Of a DNA stretch of 64,000 nucleotides, positions 18,467 to 27,212 are shown one piece after another. Under the pieces are notes generated by a model. It saw nothing but the letters and a program-made list of their open reading frames with translations, made no database searches and had not been told where the DNA came from. Made by a program: the position numbers and the translations under genes. Every line of letters starts with the position of its first letter. Position 1 is the stretch's first letter. This DNA is from CBDFNN01 sp965250215 (lineage in GTDB: Bacteria > Bacteroidota > Rhodothermia > Rhodothermales > DATKEJ01), in assembly GCA_965250215.1 (NCBI GenBank), contig CBDFNN010000004.1:1550001-1614000 (forward strand), read 5' to 3'.

Positions 18467-18943
18467 CTAAGAATCACTTTCCAGCCTCTGCCATCCATCT
18501 TCATCCTCAGCAATTTGTCCTAGTAGTAGATCAATCTTTCGAAAGACGGCTGGTCCTTTATCTCCGTAATAGACCTTGTTATAATAGTCTCCCATCTTAA
18601 GACTCAGAGCAACATCCTGTTTTGCAAGGAAGTTGGGGGAGGGCAGGTCCTCTGGAAGAGTAAAGAATGCTGTCTCATCGAAAAGGACAATGAGTGAATC
18701 AGCAATTTCCTTACCAATGAACTTTTCGAAGTCACCAATGAGTTCGACGTTGTCGTAGCCGGTGTAGTTTGCCCACCCATCACCGTAAACGCTAAGACGG
18801 TATTCGGGGCAGTCGTCTGAACACGGAAGCTTCTCAGTAGTGATTCTGACCTCGTCCCGGAAAACCTCGGTTGTGGAGACACAGGAAGTATGGAATAATG
18901 TCGTACTCAGAATGCAAAAGCCGGACAGAATTGATTTTTTCAT
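18467..18943 (-). CDS. Lipoprotein with DUF6438-like domain
   Basis: From ATG at 18943 the protein is 158 residues: MKKSILSGFCILSTTLF followed by lipobox HTSC. The mature part begins VRITTEKLPCSDDCPEYRLS and then VYGDGWANYTGY, the Cys-x3-Cys plus YTG pattern that I associate with the DUF6438 family of Bacteroidota. No catalytic role is known to me. An upstream ATG at 18976 would add 11 residues before the signal peptide and is less likely. Monocistronic, downstream of the acnA terminator in convergent orientation. Confidence 0.7.
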   Translation of the reverse strand: MKKSILSGFCILSTTLFHTSCVSTTEVFRDEVRITTEKLPCSDDCPEYRLSVYGDGWANYTGYDNVELIGDFEKFIGKEIADSLIVLFDETAFFTLPEDLPSPNFLAKQDVALSLKMGDYYNKVYYGDKGPAVFRKIDLLLGQIAEDEDGWQRLESDS

Positions 18944-19014
18944 AGCGACGTATTGGTTATACAATACTGCCGCCATGAAAAATCATCTAGGTAACGTTGG
19001 GCTATTTTAATAGC

Positions 19015-20454
19015 CTAGTTACTCCGGCCTGCAGAAGGCTTAATTCTTTCACCTGCGGCCTTTTGAATCTTGATGAACTCAGGATTTGTTTTGAGTTCGC
19101 GAATGATGTGATCGAGTAGATCAGGATCAACACGCTCAATCAACTCAATGTCCTTGGCTTGACTGTCATTTCGAATATTTCTATTAGCAATCTTTCCATA
19201 GCGTTCTGCGAGTGTATCAAGAAGCTCTACTTGCAGAACAATTAATAACTCTCTTTGAGTGATCGTTTTTTGTGTAACACCGAATAAATATCTGAGGCCA
19301 AAGAACCATGGTGGTAGGTCTTTGAGGTAAGGCATTCCACGTCTGTTGACGGTCTCTTCGTTTTGGATTAATCCACCGATGACAGTCATCTCGTCATCAA
19401 CCAAGAGAACATTCGTATCGGCTGTAGTCCGGTCAATAGCAACACCAGCCGTTCCGAAGGGTTGGGCACTCGATCGCTCTACTTTCACATCTAAATGGAT
19501 AAAAGGGAGCTCTTCTTTTTCGGGGTCTTCGCCAGTATCTACACTCATGACTCGTTCACCGCGAATCAATGTTGGAGTCACATCAATAATGATACCAGTT
19601 GAAACAAAGTTGGTGATCGTATTACCTGCAAAGTCCCTTACCTGAATCGGTATATCTGTACCAATTTGAATTCGACCTTGTTCACCAGATTGAACCGTCA
19701 CATTTGGATGCGCGACAGTTTCGCCGATTCCGTCTGCTTCTAGGAATTGGGTAGCTCGAAGCAGTTGCTGGAAACTGATTTGGTCAGGTCCAACAATCCA
19801 AGAGTCCAAAGAATTGAAGACTCTATCGGTCTTTAGGAAAAGTTCGATTCCTCTGCTGGTCTCATCTCCGTCGCCGCCACTGCCACCACCACCAGACTGT
19901 GATGCGTTTCCAAGTCCAAGTAGAACATTCCAGTCAAAGCCTGTTTGTTTAACTCTTGATAGATTGAGGTCAAAGAGGATGGCATTGATTCTAATTTCTC
20001 TCGATTCGCTCGTTGCCAGCTTATTGTCGATGGCTTTTTCGTTCAAGACGCCACTGGCATCACTTTCACCTGTCGCCTCAACATCGGAGAGCTCCTTGAC
20101 TATAAAATATCTTTCCGTTTCTTCATAGGTCAGACTGTTGTTGTAAAGAACAGTCTCGAAGGCATCGAGGAAGTACTGGCCATTTATCGGAACACCGATT
20201 GCTGTGGAAGTCGGCTTGGCATCGACAATTTGCTTGCCCGTTACCTGACGGAAAATCGGGTCTAGCATCTGGAAAAACTGTGAAATTGGAGTCGCTGCAG
20301 GAAATGAAACCAGGTGCTCCGGTGGCAAAAAGGTTCTAATTTGCCGCTGCGGAGGATCCTGAGCTTGAATTTGGCTCACTCCAATAATATTGGTTGCGAG
20401 TGCCAAGACCAGAATAAGCAGGAGATATTTAATTTTTGATAATTCGAAAATCAT
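19015..20454 (-). CDS. pilQ: Short secretin, PilQ/GspD-like outer-membrane channel
   Basis: 479 residues with a signal peptide (cleavage near IQAQ). A single small N-domain (about 70-125, STN/N1-like) is followed by the secretin beta region. Diagnostic segments are FVSTGIIIDVTPTLI, VLLVDDEMTVIGGLIQNEE and GMPYLKDLPPWFFGLRYLFG. A Gly/Ser/Asp-rich insert lies at about 185-200. The protein forms the outer-membrane ring through which a pilus or secreted proteins pass. It is shorter than PilQ of Proteobacteria (about 700), with no AMIN or multiple N-domains. It closes the minus-strand pilus block, 60 bp after pilOP. Confidence 0.88.
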   Translation of the reverse strand: MIFELSKIKYLLLILVLALATNIIGVSQIQAQDPPQRQIRTFLPPEHLVSFPAATPISQFFQMLDPIFRQVTGKQIVDAKPTSTAIGVPINGQYFLDAFETVLYNNSLTYEETERYFIVKELSDVEATGESDASGVLNEKAIDNKLATSESREIRINAILFDLNLSRVKQTGFDWNVLLGLGNASQSGGGGSGGDGDETSRGIELFLKTDRVFNSLDSWIVGPDQISFQQLLRATQFLEADGIGETVAHPNVTVQSGEQGRIQIGTDIPIQVRDFAGNTITNFVSTGIIIDVTPTLIRGERVMSVDTGEDPEKEELPFIHLDVKVERSSAQPFGTAGVAIDRTTADTNVLLVDDEMTVIGGLIQNEETVNRRGMPYLKDLPPWFFGLRYLFGVTQKTITQRELLIVLQVELLDTLAERYGKIANRNIRNDSQAKDIELIERVDPDLLDHIIRELKTNPEFIKIQKAAGERIKPSAGRSN

Positions 20455-20514
20455 AATGTAGTGCTACCTAAATGACGTGGAATATCCCGCAGGATGCCTC
20501 GATTGTAATAAGAA

Positions 20515-21471
20515 TTAATTTCTGATGAGAGGTGTAAATTGTCGATCATTCCCAAGCGCCTGCCTATAGCGTTCTTCGGATCCAAGTTGCAAGGATACAA
20601 CGTTTACCACACCAAGTTTATTTAGCCGGGCGGATACTTTCCCCGAAACGGGATCAATGCTTGTTATTTGCCCCAAATAAACATCTTCGCCTACGGCAAG
20701 AACTCGATTTCCGGTAGGGGTCTTGAATATTGCTCGATCTCCTGCAACGGCAATCAGTTCGTCATTTTCTACGTCGACAAGATTTTTCGTGTTTTTGGGA
20801 AGCTGAGCTGAAACCAAAGCGAAGAAGGAATTATGCGCGGGACGCCCCTTAGGAAGAAGTGAAACAGGGATTCCGTATTCCAGCTCGGGATCTGCGCTCA
20901 TGCCTTCAGCCCCTCCAAAGTAAGCGTGAATCTCCATTTTGAACTTAACCATCTGCATCATTCTGTCGCTTCGACCGATTTCTCGAGGCACTTCAACATG
21001 ATCAACATCGAGATCAAAAACCCTTACGAACTCACGATCATTTTCCAAATGCCAAATAAGAGAGTAAAGTGATGCGAATGTCGATGTACCGGAAACAAGA
21101 ACATCGTGATACTTAAAATCCGCAGTCGATTTAGTGGAACGAATGTTGATTTCGCTGGAATCAAAGCCTCTTTCTGTCAATGATTCTAAACCAACCAACA
21201 AGTCGGCAGATGAAAGCTCATCCGGTATGATCTTGTATCTAGAATTCCATCGTTTTACGAGATCAGTGGCTCTCTCTTCAGAAGATGCCTCTTCTTTTAT
21301 AAGACTTGTGATCGCCGTCAATTGAATCCTTGCCAGCTTTTCGGAATTCTCAATTTGCTCAATAATCTTGTCCTGCTTCTGGTCTTTGCCAGTCAACTTG
21401 TGACCAGAAAACCAAACAAAGCCGGCTATTAAAACAATTACTATGCTAACGAAAGTTGGGTGATTACTCAT
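20515..21471 (-). CDS. PilO-PilP fusion, inner-membrane alignment protein
   Basis: 318 residues. One N-terminal membrane helix (about 7-24) and a short coiled coil (30-60) lead to a ferredoxin-like region (75-185) typical of PilO. After a linker, residues 237-297 form a beta module (ELIAVAGDRAIFKTPTG, VGEDVYLGQITSIDPVSGKV) that resembles the PilP/GspC homology region, which contacts secretin N-domains. PilO and PilP are normally separate, so this looks like a fusion bridging inner membrane and secretin. Its start overlaps the pilMN stop by eight bases. Domain calls rest on pattern recognition and should be checked by structure comparison. Confidence 0.7.
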   Translation of the reverse strand: MSNHPTFVSIVIVLIAGFVWFSGHKLTGKDQKQDKIIEQIENSEKLARIQLTAITSLIKEEASSEERATDLVKRWNSRYKIIPDELSSADLLVGLESLTERGFDSSEINIRSTKSTADFKYHDVLVSGTSTFASLYSLIWHLENDREFVRVFDLDVDHVEVPREIGRSDRMMQMVKFKMEIHAYFGGAEGMSADPELEYGIPVSLLPKGRPAHNSFFALVSAQLPKNTKNLVDVENDELIAVAGDRAIFKTPTGNRVLAVGEDVYLGQITSIDPVSGKVSARLNKLGVVNVVSLQLGSEERYRQALGNDRQFTPLIRN

Positions 21472-23302
21472 TTGCCGAAGAATTTACTAGTTCACTTGCT
21501 GGTTCTGGATCAGTCGTTTGTGCTGCTAATTCCTGCAGATAAGTCACGACTTCGGGCATTTTATTGTCGATTGGAGCAACCATGGAGAAGTCATAGACTT
21601 TTCTCCTTCCTATAACTCGAGTTTGTACTCTTCCTATTGAGGCATTCATTTTCCTCGCCAAATCAGCTATCCGAGACCTAGACATCGCCGAACCAGACAT
21701 TTGAACGGAGGTACCTGTTTTGTTTGATGCGAATGAACGAATCCATAGACCTTTGATTTCGCCGGTCGAAGAGGAAAGCTGGGCGACATGCCTTGTATAT
21801 TTGTCACTGCCATATAGCAGAGAGTCGAGAATTCTAAGACTCCTGGTGTTCCTGGCATAAACTTGCTTGAGAGAATCAACTCGTTCCTTCAGGATTCCGG
21901 CATTCTGGAGAGGAATTCCTGGAACACTTAGAGAATATTCGATCTTTCTTTGGTCGATTTCCTTTTCTTTGAGGAAATATTTCGCCAAGAAGAAGGACTC
22001 AAGGACAACCAATCCAGTTAACAGCAGAAAAACTAGAGTACCGATCGACTGTCTCGTTCCTTTGACCATCAGTTTGGACGGTAAAAGGTTCAACGGGGGA
22101 GAGGATGATTTTACATCCCAACCTTCTGCAAATCGAACGGCACTAGACAGAGCAAGAATCTCATTGGGAGTCAGAGAGGAATTCTCCGAATTCAGTCTCT
22201 CATCAAGATCAAGAAGTGATTCAATGGTGCCGACATGGGCGTCAGAGAAAAACTGTTCCAAACTTATTTCGAATCCATCAATTGGTTCACTCGATATGAC
22301 GTAAAACCGATCAATATTAAACAGTCGCTGTTCGTCTTGTATTAGTTGAACTCTACTACAAATTGTTGCGCCGGAGTCAAAGACCGACAAATTGCTTAGT
22401 CTTTCAAAGTGATAGAGTGTTTGGCCCTTCATGAAGACCACTAGAGTCTCCTCTTTCCCGATTCGCAGCAGGGTTGTTACAAAATGGGGGTTGTCAGGTA
22501 ATTTGTAGGATAAAATTGAGACAAAAAGACTCAGCTCAGAGTCAAGAATGTGACCAGCCGGTAACTGTCCAACCTCTTTAGCAGGTATATCTCGAAGCGT
22601 AGCTGTAATGGAGTCCGGTTCCCTTGGCACAATAGCCAAGGTGTTTGTGTCTCCGTTGCTCGTGGCTACGTTTAGGGTGGCAACCCGCTCTTTGTCATAC
22701 TCAAAAGGAATATGTTGGTTAAGGTGATCGAACACCTTTCCTTTTCTGCCCCGTGTTCCCGTGTCTTTCGACATCCAAGCTGTAAACTGATCCAGAATGC
22801 CACCAGCATCCGATTTTTGGGATTGGCTGTCGGAATCAGATACACCAATCTGAATCATCTCATAACTTACCTCCGGCTCTCGAACACAGTAAGCAATTAG
22901 GATCTTTTTGAAGCCTTGTTGATGGCTCTTATTAAGAATTGTGAGAAGTTCATTCGTAAAGACGGTTGCCTTAAAAGCTGTCCGTTCAAGCTTTTTGACA
23001 TTTCCATCTCCATCGAGACCATCATGAATGAATGGCTCAAGATCTTTCCCCTCGCCATAGGCGGAATATTGTTGACCACCAATTTCCATGGAGAAATCTG
23101 TAGCCCCTCCGTCGAAGAGTCCTCCGCTACCGACGCTGCTACCACCCAACATGACATTGCCTTCCAAGCTCGCCTGTCTATTGGTTGACAGCTTATATAT
23201 GTTGCCAGTTCGATATCCCTCAAGGCATTCTACTAGAAATACATCCAGATAGTCCTGAGAGACAAATATTCCTAGAACCGCGTCAAAACTCTGACGATTC
23301 AC
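21464..23302 (-). CDS. PilM-PilN fusion (GspL-like) assembly protein
   Basis: 612 residues from a GTG that lies six bases after a perfect AGGAGG. A TTG two codons earlier is too close to the SD. Residues 8-400 look like a divergent actin-like PilM: VLGIFVSQDYLDVFLVEC at the start, a long Gly/Ser insert (50-75), and ALSSAVRFAEGW at the end. It continues straight into LNLLPSKL (404-411), the usual PilN opening, a membrane helix (about 420-441), and a periplasmic coil and ferredoxin-like domain. PilM and PilN are separate but interacting in most type IV pili. Here they are one chain, as in GspL of type II secretion. Confidence 0.78.
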   Translation of the reverse strand: MNRQSFDAVLGIFVSQDYLDVFLVECLEGYRTGNIYKLSTNRQASLEGNVMLGGSSVGSGGLFDGGATDFSMEIGGQQYSAYGEGKDLEPFIHDGLDGDGNVKKLERTAFKATVFTNELLTILNKSHQQGFKKILIAYCVREPEVSYEMIQIGVSDSDSQSQKSDAGGILDQFTAWMSKDTGTRGRKGKVFDHLNQHIPFEYDKERVATLNVATSNGDTNTLAIVPREPDSITATLRDIPAKEVGQLPAGHILDSELSLFVSILSYKLPDNPHFVTTLLRIGKEETLVVFMKGQTLYHFERLSNLSVFDSGATICSRVQLIQDEQRLFNIDRFYVISSEPIDGFEISLEQFFSDAHVGTIESLLDLDERLNSENSSLTPNEILALSSAVRFAEGWDVKSSSPPLNLLPSKLMVKGTRQSIGTLVFLLLTGLVVLESFFLAKYFLKEKEIDQRKIEYSLSVPGIPLQNAGILKERVDSLKQVYARNTRSLRILDSLLYGSDKYTRHVAQLSSSTGEIKGLWIRSFASNKTGTSVQMSGSAMSRSRIADLARKMNASIGRVQTRVIGRRKVYDFSMVAPIDNKMPEVVTYLQELAAQTTDPEPASELVNSSANE

Positions 23303-23303
23303 G

Positions 23304-23323
23304 TACAACCTCCTATAATTTAG
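23304..23323 (-). promoter_or_regulatory. Consensus SD and leader of pilMN, part of a duplicated 20-bp element
   Basis: The minus strand has AGGAGG (23309-23314) six bases before the GTG start. The surrounding 20 bp match the segment at 23361-23380 at about 16 positions, differing in the SD itself (AGGATG in the second copy). Confidence 0.6.
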
Positions 23324-23471
23324 GCCTTTATGGCCAATGTTTGGTGTAGGATGAGATCAAGATAACATCCTATAATTCAGACTTTAAAAGTAAACTCTCT
23401 AAAAATTAATATTGAGTCCAGAAATTAGGTCACGTGAATTTACTACGCAACAATTGTGGTGTTTCTGTGAA

Positions 23472-24731
23472 CTAGCGAATTAGCTGGGACAGCCTCTTCT
23501 TGTTGTTCGCGTAGCTCAATGCCGTGTTAATGTCTACCTCTCCCGTCAGAACCAATCTCGCCAAATCCTGCTCGAGAGTCGTCATTCCTAATTTTGATCC
23601 CTCCCACATCATCTGGTACAGTTCAGATACATTGCCGTTCTTAATAGCTGCTCTAGCTGGCGGCGTCAAAACCAAAGCTTCCTTTGCCAAAATTCTCCCG
23701 CCGCGAACTTTTGGGAGCAACTTCTGCGAAACAACGCAGCGTAGTACGTCTCCTAGTCTGTGCCTCACCCGTTCTTGCTCCTCTGGGGGATAGGTAGCCA
23801 AAATTCTATCAATTGTCTCCATAACAGAGCCGGTGTGCAAGGTCGAAAAGACCAAGTGTCCAGTATCTGAAACTTCCATGGCGGTGTTTATTGACTCTGC
23901 GTCCCTCATCTCACCAACGACGACGATGTCTGGATCCTGTCTCAAGGATTGTACCATTCCTGAGGTATAGCTTGGAACGTCAATTCCTACTTCTCGATGC
24001 CTGACTAAGCCCCTTTTTGAGGTGTGAATAAATTCCAGGGGTTGAGCAATAATGAGGATGTGAGCCTCGATGTCTCTATTGTTTGCGTCCACAATAGCAT
24101 CTAGCGTGGTTGACTTTCCTGAACCAGTTACCCCCGTAAAGAGAATAAGTCCATCTCGGTAATTTCTAAATAGAAATTGACTTTTCAAATGCTCGTTGAA
24201 ACCCAGACCATCTAAGTTCCATGGTTTCTCCGCTAAAAGTCTAAATGTGATCCCAAGATGATTGAGATCGAAATATGCGGTGCATCGATACCTTCTCTTT
24301 CCGCCTTCTGCCGTGTCGGATTCGACTCCATATCCAAAGTCCACGGCACCTTTCTTAAGCAGAATTGAGACCTGGGATGGAGAAAGTAGGTTTAGGACTA
24401 CCAAATCGGATATTTCCACAGGCATTATACCCACAGCATCCACTGGTCTTTTAAAACCTTTTGTTCGGTACCAAATTTTTTGATTGCTAGCTGGTCCTCC
24501 GAAGTCCATGTCCGAGGCATCTACTCGAATCATCCTTCTAGCTAACTCAGATATATATCTTCGAGCTTCTTCTCGATCACCTACAGGTGCCTTAACCAGG
24601 TACTCGAAATAGTCCTTGATTCTATCAACGCCGGCAGTCGTTTGAACCGCTTCGACGATTTTTTCAAAGGATGTGGGTATGATATATTCAAACCCAATTC
24701 CTTCATTTTCAAGTCTTCTGGCAACAGCCAA
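23472..24731 (-). CDS. pilT: PilT-like secretion/retraction ATPase with degenerate Asp box
   Basis: 419 residues from a TTG preceded by AGGAGG at a 5-base spacing. The GspE/PilT core has Walker A GVTGSGKST (200-208), Walker B DIVVVGEMRD (268-277) and the His box STLHT. The C-terminal domain is PilT-like and lacks the Cys-zinc motif of PilB. The N-terminal 90 residues are longer than in typical PilT. The Asp box, normally IEDPIE, reads IAQPLE: Ala229 and Gln230 replace the acidic pair while Glu233 stays. The family powers pilus retraction or acts as a second motor. Whether this copy still couples ATP hydrolysis to retraction is open. Confidence 0.85.
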   Translation of the reverse strand: MAVARRLENEGIGFEYIIPTSFEKIVEAVQTTAGVDRIKDYFEYLVKAPVGDREEARRYISELARRMIRVDASDMDFGGPASNQKIWYRTKGFKRPVDAVGIMPVEISDLVVLNLLSPSQVSILLKKGAVDFGYGVESDTAEGGKRRYRCTAYFDLNHLGITFRLLAEKPWNLDGLGFNEHLKSQFLFRNYRDGLILFTGVTGSGKSTTLDAIVDANNRDIEAHILIIAQPLEFIHTSKRGLVRHREVGIDVPSYTSGMVQSLRQDPDIVVVGEMRDAESINTAMEVSDTGHLVFSTLHTGSVMETIDRILATYPPEEQERVRHRLGDVLRCVVSQKLLPKVRGGRILAKEALVLTPPARAAIKNGNVSELYQMMWEGSKLGMTTLEQDLARLVLTGEVDINTALSYANNKKRLSQLIR

Positions 24732-24736
24732 GGTAA

Positions 24737-24742
24737 CCTCCT
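24737..24742 (-). promoter_or_regulatory. Consensus SD before the TTG start of pilT
   Basis: AGGAGG on the minus strand, five bases before TTG (24729-24731). It decides the non-ATG start. Confidence 0.65.
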
Positions 24743-24755
24743 AACGTTATCGATT

Positions 24756-26006
24756 CTATCGACTACTCCATTCTGAGAAGTCGGTCAATTCGATGACCTC
24801 CAACTCGAAATCCCAAGGTGGTCCGAGAAGACTTAGCGATAGAGGCCAATACCAAGTCTGGAATTTATCTCTGATCTTTACGTCTCCTTTTGAAATGATA
24901 GAACCAACCACGTTTGCATATTCCTGTTGTGCGCCGGAAAAATCAATGTCTTCTTGGGAGTAGATTTGTGCAACAGCCACTGCATAGTCGCTCATTATGA
25001 AGTCTCCTTTTGCATACATAGCCAATTGGTTACCAGTTGGCAGATTTGTCGAGGTCCAATTCCTGAGCTCGCTAGCGTTTCCATTTTCTGGAGGGAAGGA
25101 GCTGGTACAAGAAACTTTACCACAATCGTGAATTTCGATTTCTCCACTAGCGACAATTATGGAATGACCGATAAACTTTACCCAGGCATTAACAAACAAG
25201 TCGCCATCGATTAGCCACACATATGGATTGTCTTTCGTCCCGTAGCCTTGAACACCTAGAAAATCCGACATGTCAACCTCTCCCGAGCCGAGAATGTCAA
25301 CGTTTCCTGTCGTGACCACTGTGGCAATAGATCTGATAGCTTCAATATCCAATTCCGGGATGTCCACTTTAGCGGCCTGGAAATTAACATCCCCGCCGCT
25401 TGATTGAGAGTTTGGACTTAAATAGGCAGAACTACCTGAGAAATTTCCGAAATGGGTACCGTAACCCTCAATACTCATGTACGTCAAATCTCCATCGAGA
25501 TTCATGTCGTTGTTGGAGTGTATGTTTGAATTTGTGATAAGCGAATCTCCGTAGATCCCAGCTTTATCCCTAATTTCTACGTCATCCTCACCTAAAACTG
25601 TATATCTCAATGCAGCGGGAAGCTCCGATAAAGGGATTCTTGTTTTGGTGTAGTTTGCTACGATTCTGTGCTCCGCCGGCCCGTTTTTTCCAGTAACTGT
25701 GAATACCAAGTCCTCTTTTTCACCAGGAATCGTCATCGTGTAGCTTGGAGAGCTCACACTATACTCACTCCGTCCGAACTTCGTGTCTCGGATTTGAAGA
25801 GAATCAAGGTCAGACCAGTCCTCCGTATTGTAGAGTTGTCTCTTTACCAAGTTAAAGGCAGATTGCGACGACTCGCGTGCCTCTACCCTGTGAGTGTATA
25901 CAGCGAGATCTGCATTAGCTGCCTGATTGGTGGTCTGCATCGCAAGTATCAGCACGGCACTGATTGCAATGGCAGAAAGTGAGAGGAGGATGTTAGAGTA
26001 GCCCAT
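24756..26006 (-). CDS. PilX-like membrane-anchored beta-rich pilus-associated protein
   Basis: 416 residues. It begins MGYSNILLSLSAIAISAVLI, a hydrophobic helix directly after Met-Gly, as in pilin-like proteins. A helical and beta linker carries alternating charges (about 25-130). From about 145 the chain becomes rich in Gly, Asp, Asn and Ser with repeating D-x-x-I/L strands, such as DVEIRDKAGIYGDSLI and DGDLFVNAWVKFIGHSIIV, suggesting a beta-solenoid with polymer-like character. Two Cys occur close together (HDCGKVSCTSS). The position among pilus genes and the N-terminal helix suggest a tip or shaft component. No family name is certain. Confidence 0.68.
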   Translation of the reverse strand: MGYSNILLSLSAIAISAVLILAMQTTNQAANADLAVYTHRVEARESSQSAFNLVKRQLYNTEDWSDLDSLQIRDTKFGRSEYSVSSPSYTMTIPGEKEDLVFTVTGKNGPAEHRIVANYTKTRIPLSELPAALRYTVLGEDDVEIRDKAGIYGDSLITNSNIHSNNDMNLDGDLTYMSIEGYGTHFGNFSGSSAYLSPNSQSSGGDVNFQAAKVDIPELDIEAIRSIATVVTTGNVDILGSGEVDMSDFLGVQGYGTKDNPYVWLIDGDLFVNAWVKFIGHSIIVASGEIEIHDCGKVSCTSSFPPENGNASELRNWTSTNLPTGNQLAMYAKGDFIMSDYAVAVAQIYSQEDIDFSGAQQEYANVVGSIISKGDVKIRDKFQTWYWPLSLSLLGPPWDFELEVIELTDFSEWSSR

Positions 26007-26042
26007 TATAGTTGGATGTTATATGCTCCTAATATAGTCGTG

Positions 26043-26654
26043 TTAACTGATTGTATTTGCTGGATTGAGCTTTATCGGCCTAAAAACTTTCGTCCAGGAA
26101 TTCTGTGGAATCACTTTACTAGGTCCAAGTGGCGAGACAATTTCCACATGTACCTCTATTTCTCTTGCGAGTGGATAGTTGGCTGAAGAGACAGTTGTGC
26201 CGGTCTCATCGCGCAATTCGATCGATATTTCCTTTATCGTGGCGATACTATTACCTCTTAAGACACCATCGATGTATCTAGTAATTTGATACACCGGGAT
26301 ATCTGCAATAGTCGTGCCGTTAAATACTGTTGCAGTACCAACTTCGGACCATTCAAAATTTACAAGCTGAGAATCAGCAAAAGCAATGTTCGTTCTGGAA
26401 TAAAACTGAAAGCTTTTCGTCGTGGATGTGGTATCTAGAGAAACGATCGCATTGTTAGGAATGGCCATTCCGGAGCCTATATTTGCGAAATCATTCTCTA
26501 CGATCTCAATTACAGCAAGCAATCCTACCTTAGAGGCCAGATGCTGCTTTGCTTCCCAGCTGGTCGACTGATTTCGATTTATTGTGACAAAGCTCATTAA
26601 CAGAATAGATCCTGCCAAAAGAGCCGCCAATGTCATATCAAGTAAATTTGCCAT
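26043..26654 (-). CDS. Minor pilin-like protein
   Basis: 203 residues starting MANLLDMTLAALLAGSILLM, a membrane helix with only Met-Ala before it, followed by an amphipathic extension (INRNQSTSWEAKQHLASKVG) and a beta-rich globular part. That layout is typical of type IV pilins and pseudopilins, but the usual leader and Glu5 are absent. It lies 36 bp from the PilX-like gene and 18 bp from the second minor pilin gene, in the same operon. The role is inferred from layout and location. Confidence 0.66.
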   Translation of the reverse strand: MANLLDMTLAALLAGSILLMSFVTINRNQSTSWEAKQHLASKVGLLAVIEIVENDFANIGSGMAIPNNAIVSLDTTSTTKSFQFYSRTNIAFADSQLVNFEWSEVGTATVFNGTTIADIPVYQITRYIDGVLRGNSIATIKEISIELRDETGTTVSSANYPLAREIEVHVEIVSPLGPSKVIPQNSWTKVFRPIKLNPANTIS

Positions 26655-26672
26655 TTTTCTTTTTGCTATAGT

Positions 26673-27212
26673 CTAAAATGGCGAGTAAGAATAAATCCGT
26701 CCCATATTTACCACTAATGGATTTGTCGGATCAGTTACCCAAACATTTGGATTTGAGATATTTACCGAAACTTGTTTAGCCCAACGCTTTGTGGATGTGG
26801 GTGTCATAGTGAAGGTCGAATCTGATCCAACGATTAGCGTATCAACTCGCACGTAGGAAATATCAATACCGACATTGTAGATCAATCCCATCCTATCTAT
26901 GATAATATCTTTTCCGTGGAATTGCTCGATTGCTTTGCAAGGGGAGCCAGCGGTCAATTCATAATCACACAATCCGCCAAAATCTATTGAAGCCGCCAAG
27001 GAATCTAGGCTCGTGACTTCAATTCCTCCATCAGTCGAAATATCAAACAGGCTCGTTCCAATTCGCTCGATCACTTGCACACCTACTCCCGTGAGCTGCG
27101 TTTCCAGTTCATTTAGATAAATTTGACGTTCCGTTCTGGTAATAATTTGGAATGACTGCAATGAAAGCAGCATAACAAGAAGCAAAGACAGTAGTGAAAG
27201 GGATGTTTGCAT
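26673..27212 (-). CDS. Minor pilin-like protein
   Basis: 179 residues beginning MQTSLSLLSLLLVMLLSLQS, followed by a long helix (RTERQIYLNELETQLTGVG) and a beta-rich domain with a Cys pair (GGLCDYELTAGSPC) that could form a disulfide. As in its neighbours, the hydrophobic helix starts at the very N-terminus with no cleavable leader visible. Its ATG shares a base with the pilB TAA (TAATG), indicating translational coupling. Confidence 0.65.
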   Translation of the reverse strand: MQTSLSLLSLLLVMLLSLQSFQIITRTERQIYLNELETQLTGVGVQVIERIGTSLFDISTDGGIEVTSLDSLAASIDFGGLCDYELTAGSPCKAIEQFHGKDIIIDRMGLIYNVGIDISYVRVDTLIVGSDSTFTMTPTSTKRWAKQVSVNISNPNVWVTDPTNPLVVNMGRIYSYSPF

